Positions 40,391-50,302 are shown, numbered from the stretch's first letter. The stretch is DNA of 64,000 nucleotides from Dyella thiooxydans (GCF_001641285.1 NZ_CP014841.1:2418001-2482000), one strand, 5' to 3'. Numbers and translations are program-made. The notes: generated by a model from the letters alone, not told the origin.

Positions 40391-41656
40391 ATGAGTATCA
40401 AGTTCCGCCTGGTGGTGATGAATTTCCTGCAGTTCTTCGTCTGGGGATCCTGGCTGATCACCATCGGCGCGTACTGGTTCCAGAACAAGCACTGGGGCGG
40501 CGCGCAGTTCGGCGCGATCTTCTCGACCATGGGCATCGCCTCGGTGTTCATGCCCTCGCTGATGGGTGTGGTGGCGGACAAGTGGATCAACGCCGAGAAG
40601 CTCTACGGCCTGCTGCACATCCTCGGCGCCATCGTGCTGTGCATCGTGCCGATGATCGACCAGCCCGGCGTGCTGTTCTGGGTGATGCTGGTGAACATGT
40701 GCTGCTACATGCCCACCATCGCGCTGTCGTATGCGGTGGCCTACAACGCGCTCAAGCGCGACGGGCTGGACGTGGTGACCGCGTTTCCGCCGATCCGCGT
40801 GTGGGGCACGGTGGGTTTCATCGCCGCGCTGTGGACGGTGAGCCTGCTGCACCTTGAAACCACCCCTGGCCAGTTCTACGTCGCCGCCGGCGCGGCGCTG
40901 GTGCTGGGGCTTTACGCATTCGCCCTGCCGCCCTGCCCGCCCAAGCTCGAGCGCATCGCCTCCAGCCGCTCGCTGCTGGACACGCTGGGCCTGACCTCGT
41001 TCAAGCTGTTCAAGAACGCCAAGATGGCGATCTTCTTCATCTTCGCCATGCTGCTGGGCGCCTCGCTGCAGCTGACCAACGCCTACGGCGACACCTTCCT
41101 GCACGACTTCGCGACGGTGCCCGCGTACCAGCACCTGATCGCGGTGAAGTACCCGGCGATCATCATGTCGATCTCGCAGGTCTCCGAAACGCTGTTCATC
41201 CTGGCCATTCCGTTCTTCCTCAAGCGCTTCGGCATCAAGACAGTGATGTTCATCTCGATGGCGGCCTGGGCGCTGCGCTTCGGCCTGTTCGCCTACGGCA
41301 ACCCGGGTCCGGGGCTGTGGATGATCGTGCTGTCGTGCATCGTCTACGGCATGGCCTTCGACTTCTTCAACATCTCGGGTTCCCTGTTCGTCGAGGGCCA
41401 GAGCGACCCGGCGATCCGCGCCAGCGCGCAGGGCCTGTTCATGATGATGACCAACGGCATCGGTGCCATCCTCGGCAGCTCGATCAGCGGCGTGGTGATC
41501 GAGGCCTTCTTCACCGCACCGGACGGCGCCAAGGACTGGCGCGGCATCTGGCTCAGTTTCGCCGCGTATTCGGTGGTGGTCGCGATCGCCTTCCTGATTC
41601 TGTTCCGCCACAAGCACGTGCCGGGGCGCGACCTCGGCGGCGCCATCGCGCACTGA
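40391..41656 (+). CDS. nucleoside:H+ symporter, MFS (NHS family, NupG/XapB-like)
   Basis: 421 residues, twelve predicted membrane segments. The N-terminus KFRLVVMNFLQFFVWGSWLITIGAYW and the first-half GAIFSTMGIASVFMPSLMGVVADKW, plus FPPIRVWGTVGFIAALW, fit the nucleoside:proton symporter family, as does the C-terminal half with FFNISGSLFVEGQSDP. It probably imports nucleosides at the inner membrane. The 230-bp upstream gap is GC-rich and holds only a weak promoter candidate (TTGCTC-17-CTACGC near 40227-40255). Confidence 0.88.
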   Translation: MSIKFRLVVMNFLQFFVWGSWLITIGAYWFQNKHWGGAQFGAIFSTMGIASVFMPSLMGVVADKWINAEKLYGLLHILGAIVLCIVPMIDQPGVLFWVMLVNMCCYMPTIALSYAVAYNALKRDGLDVVTAFPPIRVWGTVGFIAALWTVSLLHLETTPGQFYVAAGAALVLGLYAFALPPCPPKLERIASSRSLLDTLGLTSFKLFKNAKMAIFFIFAMLLGASLQLTNAYGDTFLHDFATVPAYQHLIAVKYPAIIMSISQVSETLFILAIPFFLKRFGIKTVMFISMAAWALRFGLFAYGNPGPGLWMIVLSCIVYGMAFDFFNISGSLFVEGQSDPAIRASAQGLFMMMTNGIGAILGSSISGVVIEAFFTAPDGAKDWRGIWLSFAAYSVVVAIAFLILFRHKHVPGRDLGGAIAH

Positions 41657-41668
41657 TCGACGGCGGGG

Positions 41669-43444
41669 CTAGTCTATCCTTGCAGCGGCCACCGCCTGGT
41701 CGCGACCGGATGACTTGGCGGCATACAGTGCGGCATCCGCCGCGCGCATCCAGCCGTCCAGATCGAGGTGCCGAAGGGCATCGAACACCGCCACCCCGAT
41801 GCTCACCGTCACGCGCTCCGGGCCGACCTTCGATGACAGCGGCAGCCCTGCCACGCCCGCCCGCAGCGTCTCGGCCAACCGCATGCCGGCCTCGGCCCCC
41901 AGCGTCGGGCAAAGCACCGCGAACTCCTCGCCACCGATGCGCGACACGCGGCCGTGCGTGCCGACCGCTTCGCACAGGAATGTCGACACCTGCACCAGCA
42001 CGCGGTCGCCCTGCGGGTGGCCAGCGCTGTCGTTGATGCGCTTGAAGTGATCGACGTCGATCAGCATCAGCACCGGCGCCGGCGCATCCCCGCGCAACGG
42101 CAACAGGGCGTCGGCGTGCTGCAGGAACGCCCGCCGGTTGTCGATGCCGGTGAGCGGATCGCGCAGCGCCTGCAGCCGCAGCTCGGCCGCATGCCTGCGC
42201 TGCGCCCGCAGCAGCAGGAACAGCAGCACAGCCACCAGCAGCAGCCCGGCCAGCGCGCCGCCGGTGACCCGGCCCACCAGCACGTCGCGCCGACGCGCTT
42301 CTTCGCGCTGTCGAGCCTCGGCGCGGGCCGCCTTCAGGGCCAGATCCTTGATCCGGTTCTCGCGCTCCAGGTCGTGGATCCGCAGCTCTTTCTCACGGAC
42401 CGCATAACGCGCCTCCAGCTCGGCCTCGATGGCACGCAACGCAGGCGTGCTGGTGGCGGCCGTCCGCTTCAACGCCTCGCGCAACTGGGCCACCGCGTCG
42501 TGCATGCGGCCGGCCCGCTCGGCCAGTTCGCTCTCACTGCGCAGGAGGTCGACCAGTTGCCCATCGATCCCGGCGGCACGAGCGCGAGCCACGGTGGCCT
42601 GCATCATGGCGTAGGCCTGATGGGGATGCCCCAGCGCCGCCTCGGCGCGCGCGATGTCGGTGCTGGAATCGAGCGAATCGCTGATCCGGCCCGCGGCCAG
42701 CTCGTGCGCCAGCGAGGTGCGCGAGAGCGCCAGCGCTTCGCGCGGCCGACCCAACTTCAGGTACATCTTGGACAGGTTGTCACCAACCATCACCGCCAGC
42801 TCGGTGGCCCCCAGTCCGGCGAAGCGGCGGCGCGAGCGCTGGTAGGCCGCGGCCGCCTCCCGGGTCCGTCCGAGGGTGGCCAGGGCAATGCCTTCGTCGT
42901 TCTCGGCATCGGCGATACCCCAGGCATCGCCGACGGCACGATAGCTGTCCTCGGCCCGACGACACAGCGGCAGCGCCTTGGCGGCGCTCTCGGCCAGCGC
43001 GTAGGCATCGCACAGCTGGAACCGCGCCCAGGCGACAAGCTGCGCATCACCGCTGCCCTGCACCCGCGCGGCAGCGCGCAGCGCCTCGCCCAGCCCATCG
43101 CCGATGCCGTTGGCCACGTCATGGCGGGCGCGCAGGAACCCCGACGCCGCCAGCGCGACCGCGTCTCCCCCGGCGTGGCCGAGGCTGTCCAGCCGCAGCG
43201 TGGATTCGGTCAGTGCGGCTTCGTCGTCGGCGTTGATCGCCGCCGTGCCCATGCCCCAAAGCAGGGCGCGCTCGTCCGCCTGCGCCAGGTTCGGCCCGCC
43301 ATGATCGAGACGCTGACGCACGTCGGCGATCACGCCGTGCGGATCGGTCACGGCCCGAGCACGCAGCGCATTGATCGACATGACGCCGCCCGCATGTGCT
43401 GCCAGCGGCAGCAACAGCACCATCGCGGCCAGGTGTCTGGACAT
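41669..43444 (-). CDS. periplasmic-TPR, membrane-anchored diguanylate cyclase
   Basis: 591 residues. A signal peptide (MVLLLPLAAHAG) is followed by TPR-like helices (about 30-330), a coiled coil (330-385), one membrane helix (about 392-413) and a cytoplasmic GGDEF domain with GGEEF at 504-508. It should make cyclic di-GMP in response to a periplasmic cue. The I-site RxxD expected five residues before GGEEF is missing (sequence there reads EAVGTHGRVSRI), so feedback inhibition is unlikely. Divergent from dusB. Confidence 0.9.
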   Translation of the reverse strand: MSRHLAAMVLLLPLAAHAGGVMSINALRARAVTDPHGVIADVRQRLDHGGPNLAQADERALLWGMGTAAINADDEAALTESTLRLDSLGHAGGDAVALAASGFLRARHDVANGIGDGLGEALRAAARVQGSGDAQLVAWARFQLCDAYALAESAAKALPLCRRAEDSYRAVGDAWGIADAENDEGIALATLGRTREAAAAYQRSRRRFAGLGATELAVMVGDNLSKMYLKLGRPREALALSRTSLAHELAAGRISDSLDSSTDIARAEAALGHPHQAYAMMQATVARARAAGIDGQLVDLLRSESELAERAGRMHDAVAQLREALKRTAATSTPALRAIEAELEARYAVREKELRIHDLERENRIKDLALKAARAEARQREEARRRDVLVGRVTGGALAGLLLVAVLLFLLLRAQRRHAAELRLQALRDPLTGIDNRRAFLQHADALLPLRGDAPAPVLMLIDVDHFKRINDSAGHPQGDRVLVQVSTFLCEAVGTHGRVSRIGGEEFAVLCPTLGAEAGMRLAETLRAGVAGLPLSSKVGPERVTVSIGVAVFDALRHLDLDGWMRAADAALYAAKSSGRDQAVAAARID

Positions 43445-43523
43445 CGTATCCCTGAGTCTCCCTTGGAGCTCCCGGCCACCGCGACCGCCACGGCCCGGCG
43501 CGGGTGCATCTCCGCCCAGACGT

Positions 43524-43529
43524 TACACT
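43524..43529 (+). promoter_or_regulatory. candidate -10 box for dusB (leaderless)
   Basis: TACACT ends 6 nt before the dusB ATG; no ribosome-binding site intervenes. Confidence 0.45.
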
Positions 43530-43535
43530 AACGCC

Positions 43536-44531
43536 ATGCAGATCGGCCCCTACCGCATCGACCCGCCGGTGGTGCTCGCCCCTATGGCGGGCGTCACCGA
43601 CAAGCCGTTCCGCCTGCTGTGCAAACGGCTGGGCGCGGGCCTGGCCGTGTCGGAGATGACCACCGCCGATCCCAGCCTCTGGCACACCCGCAAGTCGCTG
43701 CGGCGAATGGACCACGACGGCGAGCCCGAGCCGGTCAGCGTGCAGATCGCCGGCTACGACCCGGCGATGCTGGCCGAGGCGGCGCGCTTCAACGTGGCCA
43801 ACGGCGCCCAGATCATCGACATCAACATGGGCTGCCCGGCGAAGAAGGTGTGCAACGTGTGGTCCGGCTCCGCCCTGCTGCAGGACGAGCCGCTGGTCGC
43901 GCGCATCTGCCGGGCGGTGGTCGAGGCGGCCGGGGTGCCGGTCACGCTGAAGATCCGCACCGGCTGGGACCGCGAGAACCGGAACGCCCTGAACATCGCC
44001 CGCATCGCCGAGGATGCCGGCATCGCCGCGCTGTCGGTGCACGGCCGCACCCGGGCCGACAAGTACGAGGGCGAGGCGGAGTACCAGACGATCGCCGCGG
44101 TGAAGGCCAGCGTGCGCATCCCGGTACTTGCCAACGGCGACATCACCACGCCGGAACGTGCCCGCCACGTGCTCGATGTCACCGGCGCCGACGCGGTGAT
44201 GATCGGCCGCGGCGCGCAGGGCCGGCCATGGATCTTCCGCGAGATCGCGCACTACCTGGCTACCGGCGAGACGCTGCCCGAACCGACTCCGGACGAGGTC
44301 GCCGCCATCCTGCTCGGCCACCTCGAGCACCTTCATGCGTTCTACGGCGAGCTGGCCGGGGTGCGCATCGCGCGCAAGCATCTGGGCTGGTACGCCAAGG
44401 ACCGCCCGGAGAACGCCGCCTTCCGCCAGGTGGTGAACCGCGCCGACAGCGCACGCGAACAGATCGCACTGACCCGTACCTATTTCGCCGCCCTGGCTGC
44501 CGGCGAGCCGATCCACGAAGCCGCCGCCTGA
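43536..44531 (+). CDS. dusB: tRNA-dihydrouridine synthase DusB
   Basis: 331 residues from ATG 43536; the open frame upstream overlaps the divergent cyclase gene and has no homology. FMN-binding TIM barrel with VVLAPMAGVTDKPFRLLCKRLGAGL, DINMGCPAKKVCNVWSGSALLQ (catalytic Cys in the Dus motif), SVHGRTRADKYEGEA, ANGDITTPE and GRGAQGRPWIF. It reduces uridines in the tRNA D-loop. The usual downstream partner fis is missing; a diguanylate cyclase follows after 123 bp. Confidence 0.94.
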   Translation: MQIGPYRIDPPVVLAPMAGVTDKPFRLLCKRLGAGLAVSEMTTADPSLWHTRKSLRRMDHDGEPEPVSVQIAGYDPAMLAEAARFNVANGAQIIDINMGCPAKKVCNVWSGSALLQDEPLVARICRAVVEAAGVPVTLKIRTGWDRENRNALNIARIAEDAGIAALSVHGRTRADKYEGEAEYQTIAAVKASVRIPVLANGDITTPERARHVLDVTGADAVMIGRGAQGRPWIFREIAHYLATGETLPEPTPDEVAAILLGHLEHLHAFYGELAGVRIARKHLGWYAKDRPENAAFRQVVNRADSAREQIALTRTYFAALAAGEPIHEAAA

Positions 44532-44654
44532 TCTCCAAGCCACCCGTAGGCTGCGCAATTCGCTGCATCCGGACCATCGCCCCCGCCGCACAAAGGCGGT
44601 GCACAACATGGACCGCGCGCGTACGATAAGCCACCCGCCGTCCACCAGGCCCCC

Positions 44655-45998
44655 ATGGAAGCCATCCCCACCGCAGCTGCTGCCAGTGATGCTCTTGCAC
44701 AGCTCGAGCGCAGCCGCGCGCAGTGGTCGCTGCTCGACGCGCTGCTGCGTCGCCTGGTCACCCGGCTGACCTACGCTGCCGACGGGCGGGGCCCGGCCCT
44801 GGACGCCGCGCTCGCGACGATTCGCCGCCAGGTCCGCGAGCCGGTCGGCGAGGCGGAACTCGAACCCCTGCTCACCGAGCTCGGCGAGGCGATCAAGGCG
44901 CTGGACGAACCCGAGGCCGCCGGCGGGCGCGCCCCGGATCCGCTGCCGTTCACCGAATCGCTCTCGGTCGGCCAGATGCTGCTCGCACTGGTGGACCGCC
45001 TGAAGCTTGGGGACGAGGCACTGGACCGTCTCGAGGCCCTGCGCCAGACCATCTCCGACAGCACCGACCCGGGCACGCTGGCGGTCCAGGCGGAGGCCAT
45101 CGCCACCCTGGTCAACCGCCAGTGCGAACGGCTGACCGAAGCGCGCGATGCCGCCGAGCGGCTGCTCAAGCACGTCACCGAGCAACTGGAAGAACTGGCC
45201 GTCTACCTGGCGCGCGAGGACATGTCCCATCGCGACGGCGCCAGCGCGCGGGAGCAGCTTGACCAGGAGGTGCTGGGCGAGATCCGCGAGCTGGAATCGG
45301 AAGTGGCCAGCGCGTGCGAGCTGGGGGCGCTGCAGACCCAGGTGCAGCAGCGCCTCGGTGCGATCAGTGGCCACCTGAAGAACTTCCGCCAGCGCGAGGA
45401 CGCCCGCGAGCGCGAGTGGCAGGCGCGCACCGAGCAGATGAGCCAGCGCATCCGCGAACTGGAACGCTCGGCCCAGGCGATGGAGACGAGCCTGCGCCAG
45501 GAGCGCGCGCTGGCCTCGACCGATCCGCTGACCGGCGTCGCCAATCGCCTGGTGTTCGAGCAGCACATTGCCGATGCGTGCCTGCGCGCGGCGCGCTCCG
45601 GCGCCCAGAGCAGCCTGCTGGTGCTGGACATCGACCGTTTCAAGCAGATCAACGACAACTTCGGCCATGCCGCCGGCGACCGCGCCCTGCGCATCGTCGC
45701 CGAACAGCTGCGCGCCGGCCTGCGCTCGGACGACCTGCTCGCGCGCTACGGTGGCGAGGAGTTCGTGGTGGTTCTCGCCGGCGTGGGTGCCGAGGCCGCC
45801 CTGCGCGCCGCCGAATCGCTGCGTCGGCGGATCGAGAGCCTGGGTTTCCACGGCCAGCAGCGCCCGGTCCGCATCACGCTGTCGTGCGGCGTCACCGTGC
45901 TGCGCGCCGACGACTCCCCGGAGAGCGCCTTCGAGCGCGCCGACAGCGCCCTGTACCGGGCCAAGCGCGGCGGCCGCAACCGCTGCGAGCTGGCCTGA
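44655..45998 (+). CDS. cytoplasmic diguanylate cyclase with coiled-coil sensor region
   Basis: 447 residues, no membrane segment. A long helical N-terminal region (about 1-285, including coiled coils at 190-285) precedes a GGDEF domain. ALASTDPLTGVANRLVF starts the catalytic domain, GGEEF is at 366-370, and the inhibitory I-site RSDD (357-360) is correctly placed five residues before. It should make cyclic di-GMP with product feedback. Helical N-termini of this kind dimerise or sense cytoplasmic signals; ligand unknown. Confidence 0.9.
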   Translation: MEAIPTAAAASDALAQLERSRAQWSLLDALLRRLVTRLTYAADGRGPALDAALATIRRQVREPVGEAELEPLLTELGEAIKALDEPEAAGGRAPDPLPFTESLSVGQMLLALVDRLKLGDEALDRLEALRQTISDSTDPGTLAVQAEAIATLVNRQCERLTEARDAAERLLKHVTEQLEELAVYLAREDMSHRDGASAREQLDQEVLGEIRELESEVASACELGALQTQVQQRLGAISGHLKNFRQREDAREREWQARTEQMSQRIRELERSAQAMETSLRQERALASTDPLTGVANRLVFEQHIADACLRAARSGAQSSLLVLDIDRFKQINDNFGHAAGDRALRIVAEQLRAGLRSDDLLARYGGEEFVVVLAGVGAEAALRAAESLRRRIESLGFHGQQRPVRITLSCGVTVLRADDSPESAFERADSALYRAKRGGRNRCELA

Positions 45999-46063
45999 TC
46001 CGGGATGCCGGCACAGCCGTCCAGACGGCTGAACGGGAGGCAGGCCACCCCATCCGGCCGCCG

Positions 46064-46092
46064 CTGCAAACCCTCGACCGGCGTTGTATCAT
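46064..46092 (+). promoter_or_regulatory. candidate promoter of metK
   Basis: -35 CTGCAA (46064-46069), 17-bp spacer, -10 TATCAT (46087-46092). The transcript would begin near 46099 with a leader of about 43 nt. Confidence 0.55.
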
Positions 46093-46114
46093 CCCCGTTT
46101 TCTTTTTATCTCTT

Positions 46115-46132
46115 TATCCGAAAGGAAGGATA
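46115..46132 (+). promoter_or_regulatory. small hairpin overlapping the metK ribosome-binding site
   Basis: A 5-bp stem TATCC/GGATA (46115-46119 with 46128-46132) has GAAAGGAA as its loop, so the AAGGAAGG ribosome-binding site lies in the loop and one arm. A polypyrimidine run precedes it. It may tune translation; no known SAM riboswitch class was recognised. Confidence 0.35.
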
Positions 46133-46141
46133 TAGCCCGCG

Positions 46142-47341
46142 ATGAGCAGCCATCTCTTCACCTCCGAGTCGGTCTCCGAAGGCCACCCGGACAAGGTCGC
46201 CGACCAGATCTCCGATGCCGTCCTCGACGCGATCCTCGCGCAGGACCCGCGTGCCCGCGTGGCGTGCGAAACCATGGTGAAGACCGGCGTGGCGATCGTC
46301 GCCGGCGAGATCACCACCAGCGCCTGGATCGACCTGGAGGCACTGACCCGCAAGGTCATCGTCGACATCGGCTACGACTCCTCCGAAGTCGGCTTCGACG
46401 GCGCCACCTGCGGCGTGCTGAACCTGATCGGCAAGCAGTCGCCGGACATCAACCAGGGCGTGGACCGCAAGAAGCCGGAGGAACAGGGCGCCGGCGACCA
46501 GGGCCTGATGTTCGGCTACGCCACCAACGAGACCAGCAGCTTCATGCCGGCGGCGATCCACCTGTCGCACCGCCTGGTCGAGCAGCAGGCGAAGATCCGC
46601 AAGAAGAAGAACTCGCCGCTGCCGTGGCTGCGCCCGGATGCCAAGAGCCAGGTCACCCTGCGCTACGAGAACGGCAAGGCCGTGGCCATCGACGCGGTGG
46701 TGCTGTCGACCCAGCACGACCCGGACATCAAGCAGAAACACCTGATTGAGGCCGTACGCGAGCACATCCTCAAGCCGGTGCTGCCTGAGAAATGGCTGCA
46801 CAAGGGCACCAAGTTCCACATCAACCCGACCGGCAAGTTCGTGATCGGCGGCCCGGTGGGCGACTGCGGCCTGACCGGCCGCAAGATCATCGTCGACACC
46901 TACGGCGGCTGGGCCCGCCACGGCGGCGGCGCGTTCTCCGGCAAGGACCCGTCCAAGGTCGACCGTTCGGCCGCCTACGCGGCTCGCTACGTGGCCAAGA
47001 ACGTGGTGGCCGCCGGCCTGGCCGACCGCTGCGAGGTGCAGGTCTCCTACGCCATCGGCGTGGCCGAGCCGACCTCGATCTCGGTGACCACCTTCGGCAC
47101 CGGCAAGATCGCCGACGAGAAGATCGAGAAGCTGATCCGCAAGCACTTCGACCTGCGTCCGTACGGCATCATCCAGATGCTCGACCTGATCCACCCGATG
47201 TACCAGCAGACCGCGAGCTACGGCCACTTCGGCCGCAAGCCCTACGAGATGAAGGACGCCGCCGGCAAGGCCTTCACCGCGTTCTCCTGGGAGCAGACCG
47301 ACAAGGCCGAGGCGCTGCGCGCCGACGCCAAGCTGAAGTAA
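46142..47341 (+). CDS. metK: S-adenosylmethionine synthetase MetK
   Basis: 399 residues. It condenses ATP and methionine to SAM. The N-terminal [36 protein letters not shown], the [14 protein letters not shown] hexapeptide region, [34 protein letters not shown] and the C-terminal domain are all typical. Next to it in many relatives is ahcY with an SAH riboswitch; here it is followed by a terminator and an opposing kinase gene. Confidence 0.97.
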   Translation: MSSHLFTSESVSEGHPDKVADQISDAVLDAILAQDPRARVACETMVKTGVAIVAGEITTSAWIDLEALTRKVIVDIGYDSSEVGFDGATCGVLNLIGKQSPDINQGVDRKKPEEQGAGDQGLMFGYATNETSSFMPAAIHLSHRLVEQQAKIRKKKNSPLPWLRPDAKSQVTLRYENGKAVAIDAVVLSTQHDPDIKQKHLIEAVREHILKPVLPEKWLHKGTKFHINPTGKFVIGGPVGDCGLTGRKIIVDTYGGWARHGGGAFSGKDPSKVDRSAAYAARYVAKNVVAAGLADRCEVQVSYAIGVAEPTSISVTTFGTGKIADEKIEKLIRKHFDLRPYGIIQMLDLIHPMYQQTASYGHFGRKPYEMKDAAGKAFTAFSWEQTDKAEALRADAKLK

Positions 47342-47371
47342 GCGACCCGCTCCGCCGGGAGTCGCCCAAGG

Positions 47372-47400
47372 CCCCGCGCTCCGGCGCGGGGTCTTTTTTT
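47372..47400 (+). terminator. intrinsic terminator of metK
   Basis: Perfect 8-bp stem (47372-47379 with 47384-47391), TCCG loop and a run of seven T after it. Confidence 0.93.
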
Positions 47401-47443
47401 CGCCCTCGGTCGGCCAGGTCGTCCGCCCCGGCAGTCTCCCGGC

Positions 47444-50302
47444 TCAAGGCAGCTGGGGCGACTTGGCGGCGCCGAGCATGCTCAAGGCCTCCTGGCGTTC
47501 GCCGCGAAGGCTCGCGTTGAGCTTGCCCGGATCCATCGCGATGACCGGATCCATGTAGCGCTGGCGCACGGCCTGGGCCGCCGCCGTGTCATGCAGGTGT
47601 TCCAGCACGCCGTACAGCCGCGATGCGCTCTCGATGGTGTGCGCATCGCCCTTGCCGAGCAGCTCGTTGCGCCCTTCCAGGGCCTTTTCGTAGGGATCGC
47701 GCGCCGCGGCCCAGTGGCCGGCCGCGGCCTCGATGTCGCCCAGCAGGTTGTAGGTCGCGAACACGATCGGATGCTGCGGCCCGAGCACGCGGATCTGTCC
47801 GGCCAGGGTCAGCCGCGCCTGGCTCAGCGCCTCCTGGTACTGACCGTCGTAGCTGAGCAGGTTGGCGAGACTGCCGTGGGCCATCAGGGTGTCGGGGTGG
47901 TTCTCGCCCAGTTGCCGCTGGTGCGCCGCGAGAATCTGCTGTTCGATGGCGATCGCACGGGCCATGAAGGCATGCCGCACGGCCGGGTCGTCGGTGGCAT
48001 TGCCGCGCTTGGCCAGCAACCGGACCATCAGGGTCATCGAGGCGATGGTCGCGGGGTGATCCGGCCCCAGGACGCGGCTGCGCGCCTCGATCACCGCCTT
48101 CACATCCTGATCCGCCTTCGCATAGGTCGCCTCGTCACCCGACAGATAAACCTCGTCCATCGCCAGCATGTGACGCGCGGCCAGCGTGTCGGGGTGGTTC
48201 GCTCCCAGGCGCCGGGTACGGATCGCAACCACCTCGCGCGCCAGTACCAGCGATTTCTCGAAGTTGTGGCGGTAATGCTGCAGCTGCGCCAGGGTGATCA
48301 TCGCGTCCAGGGTTTCCGGCGCCTCGGCGCCGAACGTGGTCCGGTCCAGCTCGACCATCGGCTGGGCCAGCTCCAGTGCCTCGTCGCGCTGGCCCAGCCC
48401 GATCAGGGTGATGACCAGATCGCGTCGCAGCCGCAGCAGCCCCGGGTCGGTGGCCGGCATGGTCCGGCTGAGCGCGTTGAAGAGAGACTGCTGCTCCTGG
48501 CGCGCCTCTTCCAGATGCCCCTGGCCCGACAGCACCTTGGCTCGGCCGGCCTGGGCCCGGACCCGCACCGGATCGCCGATCGGCCGCAGCGCGGTGGCCG
48601 CGACCACGCCGGAGTAGAGCGCGCCCGCCGAGGCCAGGTCGCCCTGGCGCAGGCGCACGCGCGCCAGGTCCAGCTGCGCCGAAAGCACTCCGTCCGGATC
48701 GGCCGGCATCAGCCTCTGGCGGGCCGCCAGTACCTGTTCCAGCTCCGTCGCCGCATGGTCGTAGCTGCCGATGTTGAGCAGCACCCGTGCCAGCGACTGG
48801 CGGACGTCCGCGGCCAGCCGCGGCGCATCGGCGAAATCGGGGCCGATCCGGTCCAGTGCGTGATTGACCACGAAGGTGTCCAGCATGCGCCGGGCCAGGT
48901 CGGTGGAACCGGCAGGGTTTGTCGAGGTATCGGCCAGGCGCGCGCGGGTGATGGCGTGCCCCATCGCGTCGATGTCCACGCTGTCGAGCATCGACTGCTG
49001 GAAGGCCACCACGCGCTCGAGCTGCTGCTGCCGCTGCTCGGCGAGACTGCGTGCCGCACGCGCATCGCCGAGGGCGACCAGCGACGCGAACAGGCCCGCC
49101 AGCATGGTGAGCAGCACGGCCGCCGCCGCGGTCAGCGGCCAGCGGTTGCGCTGCATGTAGCGGCGCGCGCGGTACCAGTGCCGGCCGCGCCGCGCCTCGA
49201 CCGGACGACACTCGAGGAAGCGCCGCAGGTCCACCGCGAGCGCGGTGACGCTGGCGTAGCGCTCGTCGATCCGGCGGCGCAACGCCTTGAGGATGATCGC
49301 CTCCAGGTCCGATGGCACTGCCCGTCCGCGGGCCGGCGGCAGGCCGGCCTCCTGCCGGGCCAGGCGGGCGGCACGGCTGGGCGACACGAGGTTGCCGGCG
49401 ATGATCGCGTTGGACAGCACGTGCGGAGTCACCAGCTCCTGATAGGGCCGGCGACCGGCGACCAGCTGGTACAGCACCACGCCCAGCGAATACACGTCGG
49501 CCGCGGCCGTCAGCGGCAACCGCTCGATCTGCTCGGGACTGGCGTAGGCCAGTGTCATCGCCTGGGCGGCGGTCGCGGTCCGCTGGGGGTCGAGGTGATC
49601 ACCGACCATCCGCGCGATGCCGAAGTCCAGCAGCTTCGGCGATCCGTCCGCCGTCACCAGGATGTTCGCCGGCTTGATGTCGCGGTGGATGATCAGGTTG
49701 CGATGGGCGTACTCCACCGCCGTACAGACTTTCAGGAACAGTTCGATCCGTCCGGTCAGGTCCAGCCCGCGGCGGTCGCACCAGACGTCGACCCGCTCGC
49801 CGTCGACGTACTCCATCGCCAGGAATGGCCGGCCGTCGGCGAGCAGGCCGCCGTCGAGGAGGCGTGCGATGCCGGAATGCTCGAGCCGGGCCAGCAGCTT
49901 GCGCTCCTGGCAGAACCGCTCGGTCAGGACCGGCGAACCTTCGGCGGCGGCGGTCAGCAGCTTCAGCGCCACCTGCTGGCTGAAGTCGTCGTCGACCCGC
50001 TCGGCCAGGTAGACCGTCCCCATGCCGCCCTCGCCGAGATGCCGCAGCAACCGGTAGTGGCGGGTATCCCGCGCCTGGGCGTCCTGTCCCGTCAGGTCCG
50101 GCGACGTGACCTGCAGCACCGGCAGCGGTGCGGTGTGGGTGGAATCGATCGCCGCAAGCATCCAGCGCACCTCGTGCAGCAACGCCTCGTCCACCCCGCA
50201 TTCGCCCACGACAAACCCGTCCCGCGCGGACTCCGGCAGGTCGGCAGCGGCCAGCGCAACGCGCTTGGCCTCGGCATAGCGATCGGTTTGTGCCCCCTTC
50301 AT
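47444..50302 (-). CDS. transmembrane Ser/Thr protein kinase with TPR domain
   Basis: 952 residues. The Hanks-type kinase domain spans about 83-365: glycine loop GEGGMG (90-95), Lys114 in VALK, HRDIKPAN with Asp208, DFG at 226-228, and APE-like YASPEQ. A single membrane helix (TAAAAVLLTMLAGLFASLVALG, near 390) leads to a periplasmic region of tetratricopeptide repeats, including NHPDTLAARHMLA and NHPDTLMAHGSLA. Its short N-terminal helical region resembles kinases that are encoded beside ECF sigma factors, but no sigma factor gene is adjacent here. All catalytic residues are present. Target unknown. Confidence 0.9.
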   Translation of the reverse strand: MKGAQTDRYAEAKRVALAAADLPESARDGFVVGECGVDEALLHEVRWMLAAIDSTHTAPLPVLQVTSPDLTGQDAQARDTRHYRLLRHLGEGGMGTVYLAERVDDDFSQQVALKLLTAAAEGSPVLTERFCQERKLLARLEHSGIARLLDGGLLADGRPFLAMEYVDGERVDVWCDRRGLDLTGRIELFLKVCTAVEYAHRNLIIHRDIKPANILVTADGSPKLLDFGIARMVGDHLDPQRTATAAQAMTLAYASPEQIERLPLTAAADVYSLGVVLYQLVAGRRPYQELVTPHVLSNAIIAGNLVSPSRAARLARQEAGLPPARGRAVPSDLEAIILKALRRRIDERYASVTALAVDLRRFLECRPVEARRGRHWYRARRYMQRNRWPLTAAAAVLLTMLAGLFASLVALGDARAARSLAEQRQQQLERVVAFQQSMLDSVDIDAMGHAITRARLADTSTNPAGSTDLARRMLDTFVVNHALDRIGPDFADAPRLAADVRQSLARVLLNIGSYDHAATELEQVLAARQRLMPADPDGVLSAQLDLARVRLRQGDLASAGALYSGVVAATALRPIGDPVRVRAQAGRAKVLSGQGHLEEARQEQQSLFNALSRTMPATDPGLLRLRRDLVITLIGLGQRDEALELAQPMVELDRTTFGAEAPETLDAMITLAQLQHYRHNFEKSLVLAREVVAIRTRRLGANHPDTLAARHMLAMDEVYLSGDEATYAKADQDVKAVIEARSRVLGPDHPATIASMTLMVRLLAKRGNATDDPAVRHAFMARAIAIEQQILAAHQRQLGENHPDTLMAHGSLANLLSYDGQYQEALSQARLTLAGQIRVLGPQHPIVFATYNLLGDIEAAAGHWAAARDPYEKALEGRNELLGKGDAHTIESASRLYGVLEHLHDTAAAQAVRQRYMDPVIAMDPGKLNASLRGERQEALSMLGAAKSPQLP

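Noticed and set aside
43119-45851. 910-codon minus-strand frame spanning dusB and a diguanylate cyclase
   Set aside because: It covers two well-supported plus-strand genes, so it is a shadow.
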